A DNA stretch of 64,000 nucleotides from Roseburia sp. (GTDB taxonomy: Bacteria > Bacillota > Clostridia > Christensenellales > Pumilibacteraceae): the NCBI GenBank assembly GCA_023665905.1, contig JAMPDA010000006.1, forward strand, positions 23,542 to 87,541. Reading direction: 5' to 3'. Made by a program: the position numbers and the translations under genes. Below, in pieces: positions 43,730 to 53,486 of the stretch. The notes under the pieces were generated by a model. That model searched no databases. It was not told the DNA's origin and saw nothing but the letters and a program-made list of their open reading frames with translations. Numbering within the stretch: the stretch's first letter is position 1; each line of letters starts with the position of its first letter.

Positions 43730-44599
43730 CTATATTTCCCGTACTTTTTCGGAATAGAAGCTTACGCCGATCGCGCCGCTGCCGGTGTGCGCGCCGATAA
43801 CGGGACCTATCCAGCCTATCTCGACGTCGCAGTCGGGACGGGTCTGCTTTATCTTTTCGCAAAACTCCTCGGCGAAACTGCTGTCGGCATTCGCTATATA
43901 CACCTTGTGCGCTTCGCTTTTCGCATCGCGCTTGAATATCCCCTGCATAGCGGCCATCGCCTTATTGACGCCTATGACCTTTTGCACGACGGACAGTCCG
44001 CCTACCTTATTTATATACAGTATGGGCTTTATCTTGAGCGCCGTGCCGATGTACGCCGCAGGTCCGGACACCCTGCCGCCGCGCTTTAGGTGCATGAGAT
44101 CGTTTGGCATGAACCAGGTATGAATATGGTTGGCGTACTCGCGCAGTTTTTGCGCCGCAGCCTCCGCGCTGTCGCCGGCGTCGCGCAGCCGCTCCGCCTC
44201 GTCCACGATCTGACGCTGCGCTATCGTCGCGCCGAGGGAATCCACAATATGTATCTTGCGACCCGTCTTTTCGGTCACGTTTTCCGCCGCCTTGCACGCG
44301 CTCGCGTAAGTGCTCGAAAGTCCGGAAGAAAGCGTGATGTGCACGAGCTCGCCGTCGTACTTATCGAGCAGCGTCTCGAAAAATTCCTCGTGCTCCGCGA
44401 CGTTTATCTGCGACGTCGTAGGCATTTTGCCTGCGCGGATCTCGTCGTAAAAACCTTTATAGTCCTCGTCGCGACTGAACTCGTCGAAATGCTCGACCTC
44501 GTCGATAGTAAATATAAGCGGACGGTATTCTATGCATCGCGAACGCAGTTCGCCGCGCAGGATATCGCATGACGTATCGGTTGAAAGAATAAAGCTCAC
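43730..44599 (-). CDS. DegV family fatty-acid-binding protein
   Basis: 289 residues starting with GTG at 44599, with AAAGGAG upstream. DegV features: LSTDTSCDI at the N-terminus, TTSQINVAEHEEFFE, VHITLSSGLSSTYASA and VDSLGATIAQRQIV, the residues that hold the lipid head group. Known members (FakB) present fatty acids to the kinase FakA for phosphorylation. No FakA gene is in the window. Monocistronic, followed by tandem terminators. Confidence 0.93.
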   Translation of the reverse strand: MSFILSTDTSCDILRGELRSRCIEYRPLIFTIDEVEHFDEFSRDEDYKGFYDEIRAGKMPTTSQINVAEHEEFFETLLDKYDGELVHITLSSGLSSTYASACKAAENVTEKTGRKIHIVDSLGATIAQRQIVDEAERLRDAGDSAEAAAQKLREYANHIHTWFMPNDLMHLKRGGRVSGPAAYIGTALKIKPILYINKVGGLSVVQKVIGVNKAMAAMQGIFKRDAKSEAHKVYIANADSSFAEEFCEKIKQTRPDCDVEIGWIGPVIGAHTGSGAIGVSFYSEKVREI

Positions 44600-44908
44600 A
44601 GTATGTCTCCTTTAATATATATATTATACCGCAAATACGCCCACTTTCATAGTGTTTTTCCAAACTTTCCCGTTAATACACCGACATAAAGGAAAAATGT
44701 GCACAGCGAAGCGTCAGTGTGACACTTTTCAAAAACCGCATGTTTTTCGAACATTCCCGTCCGTTGCCGCCGAAACTGCGAGTTTATTCGGCAAATCCCG
44801 AAAAAATTTCTCAAAAACAGTCATTTTCAATACGTATGCAGAACTTGTAAATTATTCGGGAAAATGGTATAATTATACTACAAATCGGAAATAAAGGAGT
44901 TTACGATA
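44600..44908. other. Intergenic region with divergent degV and spo0A control elements
   Basis: 309 bp, AT-rich, without a gene. Contains the degV -10 (minus strand TATAAT near 44625) and the spo0A promoter. An imperfect inverted repeat TTCGGCAAATCCCGAA lies at 44787-44802, and a related TTATTCGG motif recurs at 44852-44859. No convincing 0A box was found. Confidence 0.5.
44845..44873 (+). promoter_or_regulatory. spo0A promoter
   Basis: TTGTAA (44845-44850) and TATAAT (44868-44873), 17-bp spacer, about 35 bp before the ATG with AAGGAG as RBS. It looks like a vegetative, not a sigma-H, promoter. Confidence 0.75.
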
Positions 44909-45637
44909 ATGAAGATCAGAGTCATGGTATGTGACGATAACGACGAATTTGTGGCGAGCGCGCGCACGCATTTTTCGGTATCGGACAAGTTCGAGCTTGT
45001 GGAAACCGCGTCGAACGGTCAGGACGCGCTCGATAAAATAGACGCGGCGCGGCCGGACATATTGCTTTTGGACCTCGTTATGCCTACGCTCGACGGCTTT
45101 TCCGTTCTCGAACGCGTCAACAAAGGCAATATGAAGATAATCGTCATATCCGCGCTTTCGCAGGAAGCGTTCATATCCAAAGCCATGAGCCTCGGCGCGG
45201 ACTTTTACATGATGAAGCCGGTGAACTTCCCCGTTCTCGACGAGCGGATAGCGGAAGCAATAAGCACCAAACGCCCGACCGCGAAGAACCGCTCGATGGA
45301 CGAAAAGATAAGCAATATTTTCATCACCGTCGGCATACCGGCGCACATAAAGGGTTATCAGTATCTGCGCGAAGCCATAAAAATGACTATAGACAGTCCG
45401 GAGATAATCAACTCCATAACGAAAAAACTGTACCCCGAAGTAGCCGAGCACTTTAACACCAGCCCGAGCAAGGTGGAACGCGCCATACGTCACGCAATAG
45501 AAGTCGCCTGGAACAGAGGCAAGATAGAAAACATCAATACCCTTTTCGGCGTGCGCGTGTACAACCACAACGAAAAGCCGACAAACGGCGAGTTCATTGC
45601 GCTCGTTGCGGACAAAATGCTGCTCGAGAGCGTGTAA
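44909..45637 (+). CDS. spo0A: Sporulation master regulator Spo0A
   Basis: 242 residues. Receiver domain with the acidic pocket CDDND at 8-12, phosphoacceptor Asp55 (LLLDLVMPTLDG), and the conserved Lys in MMKPVNF. The C-terminal Spo0A effector domain is diagnostic: VGIPAHIKGYQYLREAI, then SPSKVERAIRHAIEVAWNRG, the helix that reads 0A boxes. The linker between is short. It commits the cell to sporulation or, in non-spore-formers, controls transition-state genes. Neither spoIVB nor recN, the usual upstream neighbours, is present here. Three bases separate it from the convergent ycaQ-like gene. Confidence 0.95.
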   Translation: MKIRVMVCDDNDEFVASARTHFSVSDKFELVETASNGQDALDKIDAARPDILLLDLVMPTLDGFSVLERVNKGNMKIIVISALSQEAFISKAMSLGADFYMMKPVNFPVLDERIAEAISTKRPTAKNRSMDEKISNIFITVGIPAHIKGYQYLREAIKMTIDSPEIINSITKKLYPEVAEHFNTSPSKVERAIRHAIEVAWNRGKIENINTLFGVRVYNHNEKPTNGEFIALVADKMLLESV

Positions 45638-45640
45638 TAT

Positions 45641-46840
45641 CTACCGCTTGACGAGCTTGTCCGCCGTATCGCTCGCAAGCTCCGTATCCAAAAACCGCGC
45701 CAGCCTTTGGAGCTCGGCGAGTATCATATCGGTATCGTCGGCACGCGGGATATAACTTTCTTCAAACCACACGTTTTTGACGGCGAGCTTTTCACCCGAC
45801 TTAAGCTGCATCGGCTCGAGCCGCCCGACAAACTCATTACCTATCAAGATCGGCAAAACGTAGTATCCGTACTTGCGCTTTTGCGCCGGAACATACACCT
45901 CCCAGGTGTACTCGAAATCGAATATCGATTTGACGGCTTTCCTGTCCCACATCATATTGTCGAGCGGAGCCAAAAGCACGGCGCGGTCGCGCGGCGCGGC
46001 ACGGAAAAACCTTTCGTCGCCGGAATTGATATAAAACACATTGTTCCTGCCGCCGATGTCTTTCACCCTTACGGGAACTGTTTTTCCGCTTTGCGTAAGC
46101 TCCTCGATCGCTCTGCCGCGAGGCTCTCCGTCCTCGAGATACGCGCCGAGCCAAGCGCCGCCGTTTTGCGGTCGCGCGGCGCCGACTTCCGAGATCCGGC
46201 GCAAAACATACCGGCGCAAAAATTCTTCCGTATCGCTGAATTCGTTATCATAGGGATCGACACCTATAAGGCGTTCGGTCAGGTCGTACGACTTGACGAC
46301 GCCTTTTTTGTCGGCGACGCACAGCCGTCCGCAGTGCCACAGATATTCGCAGCAGATGTTAGCTATTTTGGCGCTTCCCCACCCGCCGCCGTTGGTTGTG
46401 CCGCACGGGATATCGGCAGGCAGCGACGCGCCGTGTTCCTTTATGTAAGCGTACACTTCCTCTATATGCCCGAAACACTCTTCCTGCCGCCGCCACGCCA
46501 TGATCTGCGAATACTGCCGCTCCTGCTCGTCGCGCAAAAACTTGAGCTTAGGAAAGTCCTCGGCGCGAAAAATGCTCATCATCTTATCCCAGCCGTCCAC
46601 GAGCGTGCGCGACGTGTACAGCGCATCGTACAGCGCTTGCCGAGTCATGCCGCCGTTGCGCGAAAAAAGCACGAGCTCGGCATTGCGCCCTGCCACGTTG
46701 AGCGGATCGAACTGCACGGAGCGTATACGGTCGAATATGCGCGAGATCGCGTTCTCTGCGGTGCAGTCGAAAAATTCGTAAAAGCCGTGATAATTGACGT
46801 AAAAATCACGCATCTGTTCTTTGGTGACTTCGATATCCAT
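45641..46840 (-). CDS. YcaQ/AlkX-type winged-helix DNA glycosylase
   Basis: 399 residues. The family (PF06224) is recognised by SRIFDRIRSVQFDPLNVAGRNAEL, then LVDGWDKMMSIF and LAPLDNMMWDRKAVKSIFDFEY, with the catalytic QxD-like element in VQFDP. YcaQ of E. coli unhooks interstrand DNA crosslinks; AZL relatives remove alkylated bases or protect against DNA-alkylating natural products. The promoter's -10 box ends 6 nt before the ATG, so the mRNA is predicted to be leaderless. It converges on spo0A with no terminator between. Confidence 0.88.
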   Translation of the reverse strand: MDIEVTKEQMRDFYVNYHGFYEFFDCTAENAISRIFDRIRSVQFDPLNVAGRNAELVLFSRNGGMTRQALYDALYTSRTLVDGWDKMMSIFRAEDFPKLKFLRDEQERQYSQIMAWRRQEECFGHIEEVYAYIKEHGASLPADIPCGTTNGGGWGSAKIANICCEYLWHCGRLCVADKKGVVKSYDLTERLIGVDPYDNEFSDTEEFLRRYVLRRISEVGAARPQNGGAWLGAYLEDGEPRGRAIEELTQSGKTVPVRVKDIGGRNNVFYINSGDERFFRAAPRDRAVLLAPLDNMMWDRKAVKSIFDFEYTWEVYVPAQKRKYGYYVLPILIGNEFVGRLEPMQLKSGEKLAVKNVWFEESYIPRADDTDMILAELQRLARFLDTELASDTADKLVKR

Positions 46841-46846
46841 AGGCGT

Positions 46847-46876
46847 ATGATATCATGTTCACTCGCCGGTTGTCAA
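46847..46876 (-). promoter_or_regulatory. Promoter giving a leaderless ycaQ-like mRNA
   Basis: Minus strand TTGACA (46876-46871) and TATCAT (46852-46847), 18-bp spacer. The ATG at 46840 is 6 nt after the -10 box; no Shine-Dalgarno sequence is present. Confidence 0.78.
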
Positions 46877-46950
46877 TTCGGTCGAAAGAGCCGTACAGAA
46901 AAATGCAAAAAAAGCTCAAAATGCTTGAAATCCGCAAAAGCGCGTGCTAT

Positions 46951-47088
46951 AATAAATTAGGTATTATATCTCAGGGCAAGCCCTGAGCACCCTACGGGTG
47001 TTCCGCCGCAAGCTGCGGAATATTACACCTAATTTGTCGTCGTCGCAAATTTGCCATTGCAAGCAAGCAAATTTGCTCCTCGAATTAA
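46951..47088. repeat. Dispersed repeat family B, copy B1
   Basis: 138 bp from AATAAATTAGGTATTATA to CAAATTTGCTCCTCGAATTAA. Contains three short hairpins (CAGGGCAAGCCCTG, CACCCTACGGGTG, CCGCAAGCTGCGG), then TTACACCTAATTTGTCGTCG, the inverted counterpart of the left end, and GCAAATTTGC palindromes. No gene. It covers most of the 46841-47154 gap. Confidence 0.8.
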
Positions 47089-47154
47089 TAATGTACGGGT
47101 GTATTAATATAGTAAGTATAGTCACCGAATAAAAGATAACACCGAGGGAAGACA

Positions 47155-47772
47155 ATGATAAAAACCGTTACCTTCAAATGTACAAAATGCGGTAAAGATC
47201 ACACTTATAATATTGGAACGCGCGGCATAGCGACTTTGCAGGACGCTATCGACAAGATCCCCGAGCGCGACGCGGACAAGCTCCTCGAGGCCGTCAACCG
47301 CATGCTCATGAACAAGACGGAGGCGCAACGCACTTCGTTTATGATGAATAACGCCGACGGACTGTCCATGGTCAACTACGAAGTCTGCGGTCCGTCCATC
47401 AATCTCTTCGAAGCGGACGATATCAAAGGCATATACGGCAGCTATCGTCAAGAGCAGATAGATAAACTCAACAAGAGCATGGCGATGTGGGAGGACGTCG
47501 TTCGCCAAGAGGGATTTTTGGCGTTCGACGCGATGTTCTACTGCAGAAAGTGCAAAAAACTCCTGCAGGGCATGCTTTTGAAAATACGCTCCGTAGAAGA
47601 CAAAAAAGAGCGCACCTACGCGTACAGCGAAAAGTGCGGGATCTGCGGCAGCGAGCTCGTTTTGGTCAACGACGCGAACATGGGATACATGTTCGAGGAC
47701 TTGACGGCGCGAGCGCCCTGTCCCGATTGCGGCTCCAAGATAGTCGTGACCGATATCCGCTTCATGCCGTAA
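47155..47772 (+). CDS. Uncharacterised protein with three zinc-binding CxxC pairs or more
   Basis: 205 residues. FKCTKCGKDH lies at the N-terminus, a helical middle follows (ATLQDAIDKIPERDADKLLEAV ... SYRQEQIDKLNKSMAMWEDVV), then CRKCKKLL, CGICGSELV and CPDCGSKIVV near the C-terminus, giving four CxxC units. It looks like two zinc-binding ends around a helical core. No family recognised. [11 protein letters not shown] before the ATG is good, and codon use is like the core genes. It stands alone between repeat B1 and a shared terminator at 47808. Confidence 0.7.
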   Translation: MIKTVTFKCTKCGKDHTYNIGTRGIATLQDAIDKIPERDADKLLEAVNRMLMNKTEAQRTSFMMNNADGLSMVNYEVCGPSINLFEADDIKGIYGSYRQEQIDKLNKSMAMWEDVVRQEGFLAFDAMFYCRKCKKLLQGMLLKIRSVEDKKERTYAYSEKCGICGSELVLVNDANMGYMFEDLTARAPCPDCGSKIVVTDIRFMP

Positions 47773-47807
47773 TACATACACCTAAGCGATATTCTTTATA
47801 TATTATA

Positions 47808-47836
47808 TGAAAAGCGCGTCGAGCTTCGGCGCGCTT
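47808..47836. terminator. Bidirectional terminator between zinc-finger gene and dnaB
   Basis: AAAAGCGCGTCGA and TTCGGCGCGCTT pair with one or two mismatches, loop 4-6 nt. On the minus strand it is followed by TTTTC. Confidence 0.75.
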
Positions 47837-47890
47837 GTTGTTTGGAAAATAATATCTGCGATTGACGCAAATTTGCGTCTATGCCGCATC

Positions 47891-49405
47891 TCAAAAATAG
47901 TTGGCGGCGTCGGGCGGCGCGGCATCGTCGTCGTCGCCGTCGGTATCATAATCCGATATGTCCGGCGCGAGCTTGGGATTTCTTCCGCTCGAGTTAGTGG
48001 GCGGTTCGGGTACGTCATCGCCCTTGAACGTGACGGTCGCCGGCGACCAGATAAGCGGTACTCTGCCCATCGCGCCGTTGCGGTGCTTTGCGATAATAAG
48101 ACTGACGGGTCGCGGAGCGGACTGAGATTTATCGTCGCCGCCCTCCGCGCCGTCCTTTTTGTCCAAAAACAGCACTATGTCGGCGTCCTGCTCGATAGCG
48201 CCCGAGTCGCGCAGGTCGGAAAGCCGCGCTTCCTTGGCGTCGCCCTTGCGCTGTTCTATGCTACGCGACATCTGCGACAGCAACAGTATCGGCACATCGA
48301 GCTCTTTTGCGGCAAGCTTCAGCGCGCGGGTCATCTCGGCTACTTCTCTGACGAAGTTGTCCATACGACTGCCGCTGTGCATAAGCTGTAAATAGTCTAT
48401 CATTACGAAATCGAGCCCGACGGAATGTTTGAGCGCGCGGCACTTGGACAGTATCTCGGCAGGCGTGATGTCGCCCGACTCGTCTATATACAGCCTGGTT
48501 TTGGACAGCTTGTCCTGCGCGTCGAACAGCTTGCGCCAATCCGATTCGTTGACGATGGCGCTGTTGGCGCGCGTCATGTCGTAATTCCCCACCGAACACA
48601 GTATGCGCTTTGCAAGCTGCACGGCGCTCATCTCGAGCGAGAACACCGCGACCGAAAACGGCTGTTTCGTGTCGGCACGAACGGACAGCGCCGCATTGAC
48701 GGCGCAGTTCATGGCAAAGCTCGTTTTGCCTTGTCCCGGACGCGCCGCAAGTATAATGAGGTCGCTCTTTTGAAATCCGCCGCCGAGCAGCGTGTCGAAC
48801 TTGGTAAATCCCGTAGGCACGCCGCGGAACACGCCGCGCGCTTCGGCGCGGCGGCGCAGGTCGTCGAGCACTTCGTCCAGATATCCGCCGAGCAGTTCCG
48901 GCTTTACTCGCCTTCCCGTTTCGGCAAGCGCATACAGCGCCGCCTCGGCGCGAGTGAGCGCCGTATCATCGGGATCGAGCGCATACGCCTCGTCCGCCAT
49001 CTGCCGCGCTATGCCTATCAGCGCGCGAAGCCTCGAATTCTTTTTTACGATATTATAGTAGTACTCGGCATTGGCGACCGACGGAACGGCGTCCACAAGC
49101 TTTGCCACGTAGTCCACGCCGCACTGTTCGAGCGCGCCGCGCTTGTCGAGCTGACCCACCACGGTGACCATGTCTATCGGCTGCGCGGCGTTAAACAAAT
49201 CGTTCATCGCCTCGTACAACAGCTTGTGCTTTGGCGTGTAGAAATCGTCGGCGCTGAGCTCGGGCAAAAACTTAGACGCGGTCTGCGCGTCGATAAGCAT
49301 GCCGCCGACGAGCGCCGCTTCCGCCTCGTAACTGTTTGGCATTTCGCGCGTAGTCACGTTGGGATGCTTTTTTACGAATTCTTCCCTATCTTCTCTTTTG
49401 GGCAT
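47891..49405 (-). CDS. dnaB: Replicative DNA helicase DnaB
   Basis: 504 residues. N-terminal DnaB domain (PNSYEAEAALVGGMLIDAQ), linker, then the RecA-like motor with Walker A ARPGQGKTSFAMN, SLEMSAVQLAKRIL, Walker B DFVMIDYLQLM and SRSIEQRK. Hexameric 5'-3' helicase of the replication fork (called DnaC in Bacillus). Last gene of the ACT-UPF0210-pepF-lipoprotein-dnaB operon. The usual partner rplI is not adjacent here. The C-terminal 50 residues are acidic and Asp-rich, longer than typical. Confidence 0.96.
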   Translation of the reverse strand: MPKREDREEFVKKHPNVTTREMPNSYEAEAALVGGMLIDAQTASKFLPELSADDFYTPKHKLLYEAMNDLFNAAQPIDMVTVVGQLDKRGALEQCGVDYVAKLVDAVPSVANAEYYYNIVKKNSRLRALIGIARQMADEAYALDPDDTALTRAEAALYALAETGRRVKPELLGGYLDEVLDDLRRRAEARGVFRGVPTGFTKFDTLLGGGFQKSDLIILAARPGQGKTSFAMNCAVNAALSVRADTKQPFSVAVFSLEMSAVQLAKRILCSVGNYDMTRANSAIVNESDWRKLFDAQDKLSKTRLYIDESGDITPAEILSKCRALKHSVGLDFVMIDYLQLMHSGSRMDNFVREVAEMTRALKLAAKELDVPILLLSQMSRSIEQRKGDAKEARLSDLRDSGAIEQDADIVLFLDKKDGAEGGDDKSQSAPRPVSLIIAKHRNGAMGRVPLIWSPATVTFKGDDVPEPPTNSSGRNPKLAPDISDYDTDGDDDDAAPPDAANYF

Positions 49406-49421
49406 GTTCTCTCCTTATGTG

Positions 49422-50339
49422 TCAGCGCTTTGCCGTCGGCAAATGCGAGTCGTAATCGCGATATTCTTCGGGGTTATACGGAAATCTGTCGAGCAGCGTC
49501 GGCTTTTGCTTTTTGGTGCGCGTCATAACGGCTATGACGGCAACAGTCGCTCCGCCCGCGGCGAGTGCGACGAGATACCAGCCGTAAGCGACCGGACGCT
49601 TATACTTAAACTCCACCGTGCCGTCCGTAGTATCGAAGTATCGTGAAAATACATAATAGCCCGTGCCGTCGTAGACCTTTCTCCTGCCCGACGATTCCAT
49701 GCGGCTCGAACCGGTGCGCGCATAGTTCAAAAGCAGTCCGTCCACGTCGAGCCCTTTAAGGTACGGGAACGCGTCCTGCACCGACGGAAAAAGGACTATC
49801 CTGTCGCCGTTGTCGTCGCGAGCGATCTTGCCGTTTTTGAGCTGCTGTATTATCGTGCTCGACTGATCGGGCAGAACTCCGTCGTACGCGGCGCGCACGC
49901 CGTTAAACGGGTTTTCGGCGGACGACGTGTACGTCCGCACGAACGGATTTTCGGTGTATGTCGTCGTGAACTCGGGCGTCGTCCCCACTTTGAACAAGTC
50001 GGGCTCGGAAGACACGACGCGCATGTACGACGCTACGAACGCTTCGCCGTCCAGCGACGCGCTTTTCAGCTCGTATCCGAATCCGGCAAACAGCGAGTAG
50101 AAGTAGTCGGGCACGGTGTATTTTTTGCCGTCCGCGTCCGAGGCTGCCGTAGCTTCCATCTTTGCTACCGTGTCGGCGTCTATGGAAAGCTCGTACACAT
50201 TGTAGCGCTTGCCGTTCTCGGTGTAGTCGTACAGCGTCAGGCTCGCGCCGCAGCCGGTCAGGAGCGCCGCCGAAAAGCATATGGCCGCGACGGCGAAAAG
50301 CCGAGCGAGCTTTTTTTTCAAAAGCCCGACGGCGATCAT
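49422..50339 (-). CDS. Uncharacterised lipoprotein with C-terminal membrane helix
   Basis: 305 residues. A signal peptide ends in lipobox SAALLTGC (Cys30), an extracellular domain of about 210 residues follows (FVASYMRVVSSEPDLF, NPFVRTYTSSAENPFNG), then one TM helix (YGWYLVALAAGGATVAVIAV) and a basic cytoplasmic tail. Lipid anchor plus TM helix is unusual. No family recognised. Its ATG overlaps the pepF stop (ATGA), and it ends 16 bp before dnaB. Confidence 0.7.
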   Translation of the reverse strand: MIAVGLLKKKLARLFAVAAICFSAALLTGCGASLTLYDYTENGKRYNVYELSIDADTVAKMEATAASDADGKKYTVPDYFYSLFAGFGYELKSASLDGEAFVASYMRVVSSEPDLFKVGTTPEFTTTYTENPFVRTYTSSAENPFNGVRAAYDGVLPDQSSTIIQQLKNGKIARDDNGDRIVLFPSVQDAFPYLKGLDVDGLLLNYARTGSSRMESSGRRKVYDGTGYYVFSRYFDTTDGTVEFKYKRPVAYGWYLVALAAGGATVAVIAVMTRTKKQKPTLLDRFPYNPEEYRDYDSHLPTAKR

Positions 50340-52111
50340 TTGCAGAGCTTTTCGAACTCGTCGAGCGCGTCGTTAAAGAACGCAAACGCGTCGTCGTACG
50401 GCTTTGTCGTTGCAAGATCGACTTCGGCGTCGCACAGTATGTCGTAAGGCAGTTTATGTCCGCCGGCTTTGAGGAACTTGTTTTTGTACGTTTCCACATA
50501 GTCGGGCTTTGTCAGGATATTGCGCGCAACGCTCGTCGCGGCGGTCATGCCCGTCGAGTATTTGTAGACGTAGAACGCCGTGTAGAAGTGCGGTATCCTC
50601 GCCCACTCGTAGGCTATGCGGTCGTCCGAAACGACGTCCTTGCCATAGTATTTTTTGTTAAGCTCGAGATACATCTCGCACAGGCTGTCCACCGTGAGCG
50701 GCTTGCCCTCGAGATCCATTTTGTGCGCGTTGTACTCGAACTCGGCGAACATCGCCTGACGAAACAGCGTGGTGCGGAAACGGTTGAGCCTCAAACTCAG
50801 CAGATACTTTTTGATATTGTCGTCCTTGACGTTTTTCATAAGATAGTCGTCGAGCAGCGTTTCGTTGCATATGGACGCGACCTCCGCCACGAATATCCTG
50901 TAATCCCACTTGGCGTACGGCTGATTTTTCTGCGAATAGTACGAGTGCAGGCAGTGCCCGAGCTCGTGCGCAATAGTGAATATATCCTCCGTCGTCGGCG
51001 CATAGTTCAAAAGCACGTACGGGTGCGCCGTATAAGACGACCAGCTGTACGCGCCGCCGCGCTTGCCGTCGTTGGGCATGACGTCTATCCAGCCCTCCGT
51101 CATCGCTCTGTTCAAAAGCCCGACGTACTCGTCGCCCATGGGCGCGAGCGCCGACTTGACTATATCGCACGCCTGCTCGTACGGCAGTTTCATCTCCGCG
51201 TCCTCGACTATGGGGACGTAGAGGTCGTACATGTGCTGCTCCTTTACTCCGAGCAGTTTTTTACGCAGCGCGATGTATCTGTGGAGCGGCTCGAAATTCT
51301 TGTTCACCGCGTCGATGAGGTTGGTGTACACCGACGTGGGCACGCCGTCCGTAAACAGCGAGCTTTCGAGGCAATCGCCGTAGCCGCGCGCACGCGCCGA
51401 AAAGTTATCCGCCTTGACGTTGCCGGCATAGTTGGCGGCGAGCGTGTTTATATGGTCGCGATAGCCGTCGTACAGATTGGTAAACGCCGCTTTGCGCACC
51501 TTTCTGTCGCCGTCCGAAAGCAGCTCGCCGTAGGACTCGTTCGTAAGCTTGACTTTTTTGCCGTCCTTAGTCACGGGCGTGAACTTCATATCGACGTCGA
51601 AAAGCATGTGCGCGACATTGTACGTTGCGCCGAGAGCCTCCGAACCCATGGCGAGCAGCCGCTCTTCCTTGTCGGAAAGTATGTGCGCTTTTTTGCGTTT
51701 GACTTCGGTGAGCATAAAGTCGAAATCGGAAAACTCCGGATCGCTTATGTACCCGTCCAGAACATCGTCGGCGAGCGCGCCCAGCTCGCTGCTGACGTAC
51801 GAGAGCGCCGCGCCGTACTTGGCGGCGAGCCCGTCCGTGCGTGCGGAAAGCGCCATCGCCGCGCCGTTGCTCGCGTCCTCGTCCTTGTACATGTGCGAGT
51901 ATACGTAGATCAGCTCGAGCTTTTCGGACACCGCGCCGTCGAGCTTGAAAAGCTCCAGCGCATCGGCGCGATTGCCGAGCTTGCCCTTAAACGACTCGAG
52001 TTTGGGAATTGCATCCGATATCTCCGTAAACAGCTTCTCGAAGGCGTCGGCGTCTTTCACCATTGCGCCGAGATCCCAATGATACTTTTTTTCCACTTCG
52101 CTTCTTTTCAT
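50336..52111 (-). CDS. pepF: Oligoendopeptidase F
   Basis: 591 residues, the usual length. The M3 zinc motif HELGHCLHSYY carries the HExxH ligands; the downstream Glu ligand region reads FVAEVASICNETLLDDYL. An N-terminal helical domain precedes the catalytic part. It cleaves short peptides in the cytoplasm. It lies in an operon between UPF0210 and a lipoprotein gene, with AAGGAG before the ATG. Confidence 0.95.
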   Translation of the reverse strand: MKRSEVEKKYHWDLGAMVKDADAFEKLFTEISDAIPKLESFKGKLGNRADALELFKLDGAVSEKLELIYVYSHMYKDEDASNGAAMALSARTDGLAAKYGAALSYVSSELGALADDVLDGYISDPEFSDFDFMLTEVKRKKAHILSDKEERLLAMGSEALGATYNVAHMLFDVDMKFTPVTKDGKKVKLTNESYGELLSDGDRKVRKAAFTNLYDGYRDHINTLAANYAGNVKADNFSARARGYGDCLESSLFTDGVPTSVYTNLIDAVNKNFEPLHRYIALRKKLLGVKEQHMYDLYVPIVEDAEMKLPYEQACDIVKSALAPMGDEYVGLLNRAMTEGWIDVMPNDGKRGGAYSWSSYTAHPYVLLNYAPTTEDIFTIAHELGHCLHSYYSQKNQPYAKWDYRIFVAEVASICNETLLDDYLMKNVKDDNIKKYLLSLRLNRFRTTLFRQAMFAEFEYNAHKMDLEGKPLTVDSLCEMYLELNKKYYGKDVVSDDRIAYEWARIPHFYTAFYVYKYSTGMTAATSVARNILTKPDYVETYKNKFLKAGGHKLPYDILCDAEVDLATTKPYDDAFAFFNDALDEFEKLCK

Positions 52112-52132
52112 GATATATCTCCTTGGATTGAT

Positions 52133-53485
52133 TTAATTCTTGTTTGCGTGAATGGGCGGAGGTATCGTTCCGCCGCGGCGTATGAATTTCTCGGGTGAGC
52201 CGGCATTTACCGCCATTATCGGCGCAGTGCCGAAAAGCCCGCCGAAGTCCACCTCGTCGCCCACCGTCTTGCCGTAGACCGGTATCACGCGCACGGCGGT
52301 CGTCTTGGTATTTATCATGCCTATCGCGCACTCGTCCGCGATCATCGCCGAAATGACGTCGGCAGGCGTGTCCCCGGGGATCGCTATCATATCCAGTCCG
52401 ACCGAGCATACAGCCGTCATCGCCTCTAACTTTTCTATGCTTATCGCGCCGAGCCGCGCCGCTTCTATCATGCCGGCGTCCTCGGACACGGGAATGAACG
52501 CGCCCGAAAGTCCGCCCACCTTGCCGGTCGCCATAACGCCGCCCTTTTTTACTGCGTCGTTCAATAGCGCAAGGCACGCCGTAGTGCCGCATGCGCCGAC
52601 GCGCGACAGCCCTATGCTCTCGAGTATGCGCGCGACGGAATCGCCCTTCGCCGGCGTCGGCGCGAGCGAAAGATCGACTATTCCGGCGGAAAGCCCGAGC
52701 TCCTCCGCGGCCTTTGCGCCTATGAGCGCTCCCAATCGAGTTATCTTGAATGCCGTGCGCTTGATGAGCTCGCAAATGCGCGTCATGTCGTAATCGGGGT
52801 GCTTTCTTATTTCGTATTCCACGACCCCTGGTCCCGACACTCCGACGTTGACCGCGCACTCGCCCTCGCCTATGCCGGTGAACGCGCCTGCCATAAACGG
52901 ATTGTCGTCAACGGCGTTGCAGAACACGACAAGTTTGCCGCAGCCGAACGAATTGATGTCGCGCGTGCGGTACGCCAAATCCTTGATTATTCCGCCGAGC
53001 TTGCCTATAACGTCGAGGTTCATGCCCGTCTTGCTCGACGCGACGTTGACGGAACCGCATACGACGCGCGTTTCGGACAGCGCCTCGGGTATGGTGTCCA
53101 AAAACCTATTTTCGGCGGCAGTGGCGCTCTTTTGCACGAGCGCGGAATATCCGCCGATAAAATCGACGCCCAGCTCGGTCGCCGCTTTATCGAGCGTACG
53201 CGCGAGTTCGATATACGCGCCGCTTGCCGCACCGACCACCGAAATGGGCGTAACGGCAATGCGCTTATTGACAATGCTCACACCATATCGCGCCGCAAGC
53301 ATGTCGCACACCTCGACAAGCCGCGCGCTGTAGCGCATTATCTTGTCGTAAACGCGCTTGCAGCACTTCTTTCCGTCTGAATCGATGCAATCGATAAGCG
53401 ACAGCGACACCGTAACGGTGCGCACGTCCAAATGCCGATTGTCGAGCATGTCTATAGTTTCGAGTATCTCGCTTTCGGTAAACAT
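52133..53485 (-). CDS. UPF0210 / DUF711 (PFL-like) family protein
   Basis: 450 residues, normal for UPF0210. Conserved stretches: [20 protein letters not shown] at the N-terminus, [35 protein letters not shown] and [18 protein letters not shown]. The family is structurally related to pyruvate formate-lyase but lacks a glycyl radical loop; function unknown. It always accompanies a GcvR-like ACT protein, and here the ACT gene is one base upstream. The pair begins the operon that ends in dnaB. Confidence 0.92.
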   Translation of the reverse strand: MFTESEILETIDMLDNRHLDVRTVTVSLSLIDCIDSDGKKCCKRVYDKIMRYSARLVEVCDMLAARYGVSIVNKRIAVTPISVVGAASGAYIELARTLDKAATELGVDFIGGYSALVQKSATAAENRFLDTIPEALSETRVVCGSVNVASSKTGMNLDVIGKLGGIIKDLAYRTRDINSFGCGKLVVFCNAVDDNPFMAGAFTGIGEGECAVNVGVSGPGVVEYEIRKHPDYDMTRICELIKRTAFKITRLGALIGAKAAEELGLSAGIVDLSLAPTPAKGDSVARILESIGLSRVGACGTTACLALLNDAVKKGGVMATGKVGGLSGAFIPVSEDAGMIEAARLGAISIEKLEAMTAVCSVGLDMIAIPGDTPADVISAMIADECAIGMINTKTTAVRVIPVYGKTVGDEVDFGGLFGTAPIMAVNAGSPEKFIRRGGTIPPPIHANKN

Positions 53486-53486
53486 G

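Noticed and set aside
43565..43730. Purine riboswitch before hpt
   Set aside because: The sequence between promoter and RBS is too short and lacks the conserved three-way junction loops.
46951..47088. CRISPR-like repeats
   Set aside because: The hairpins in B1 differ from one another and have no regular spacing or unique spacers.
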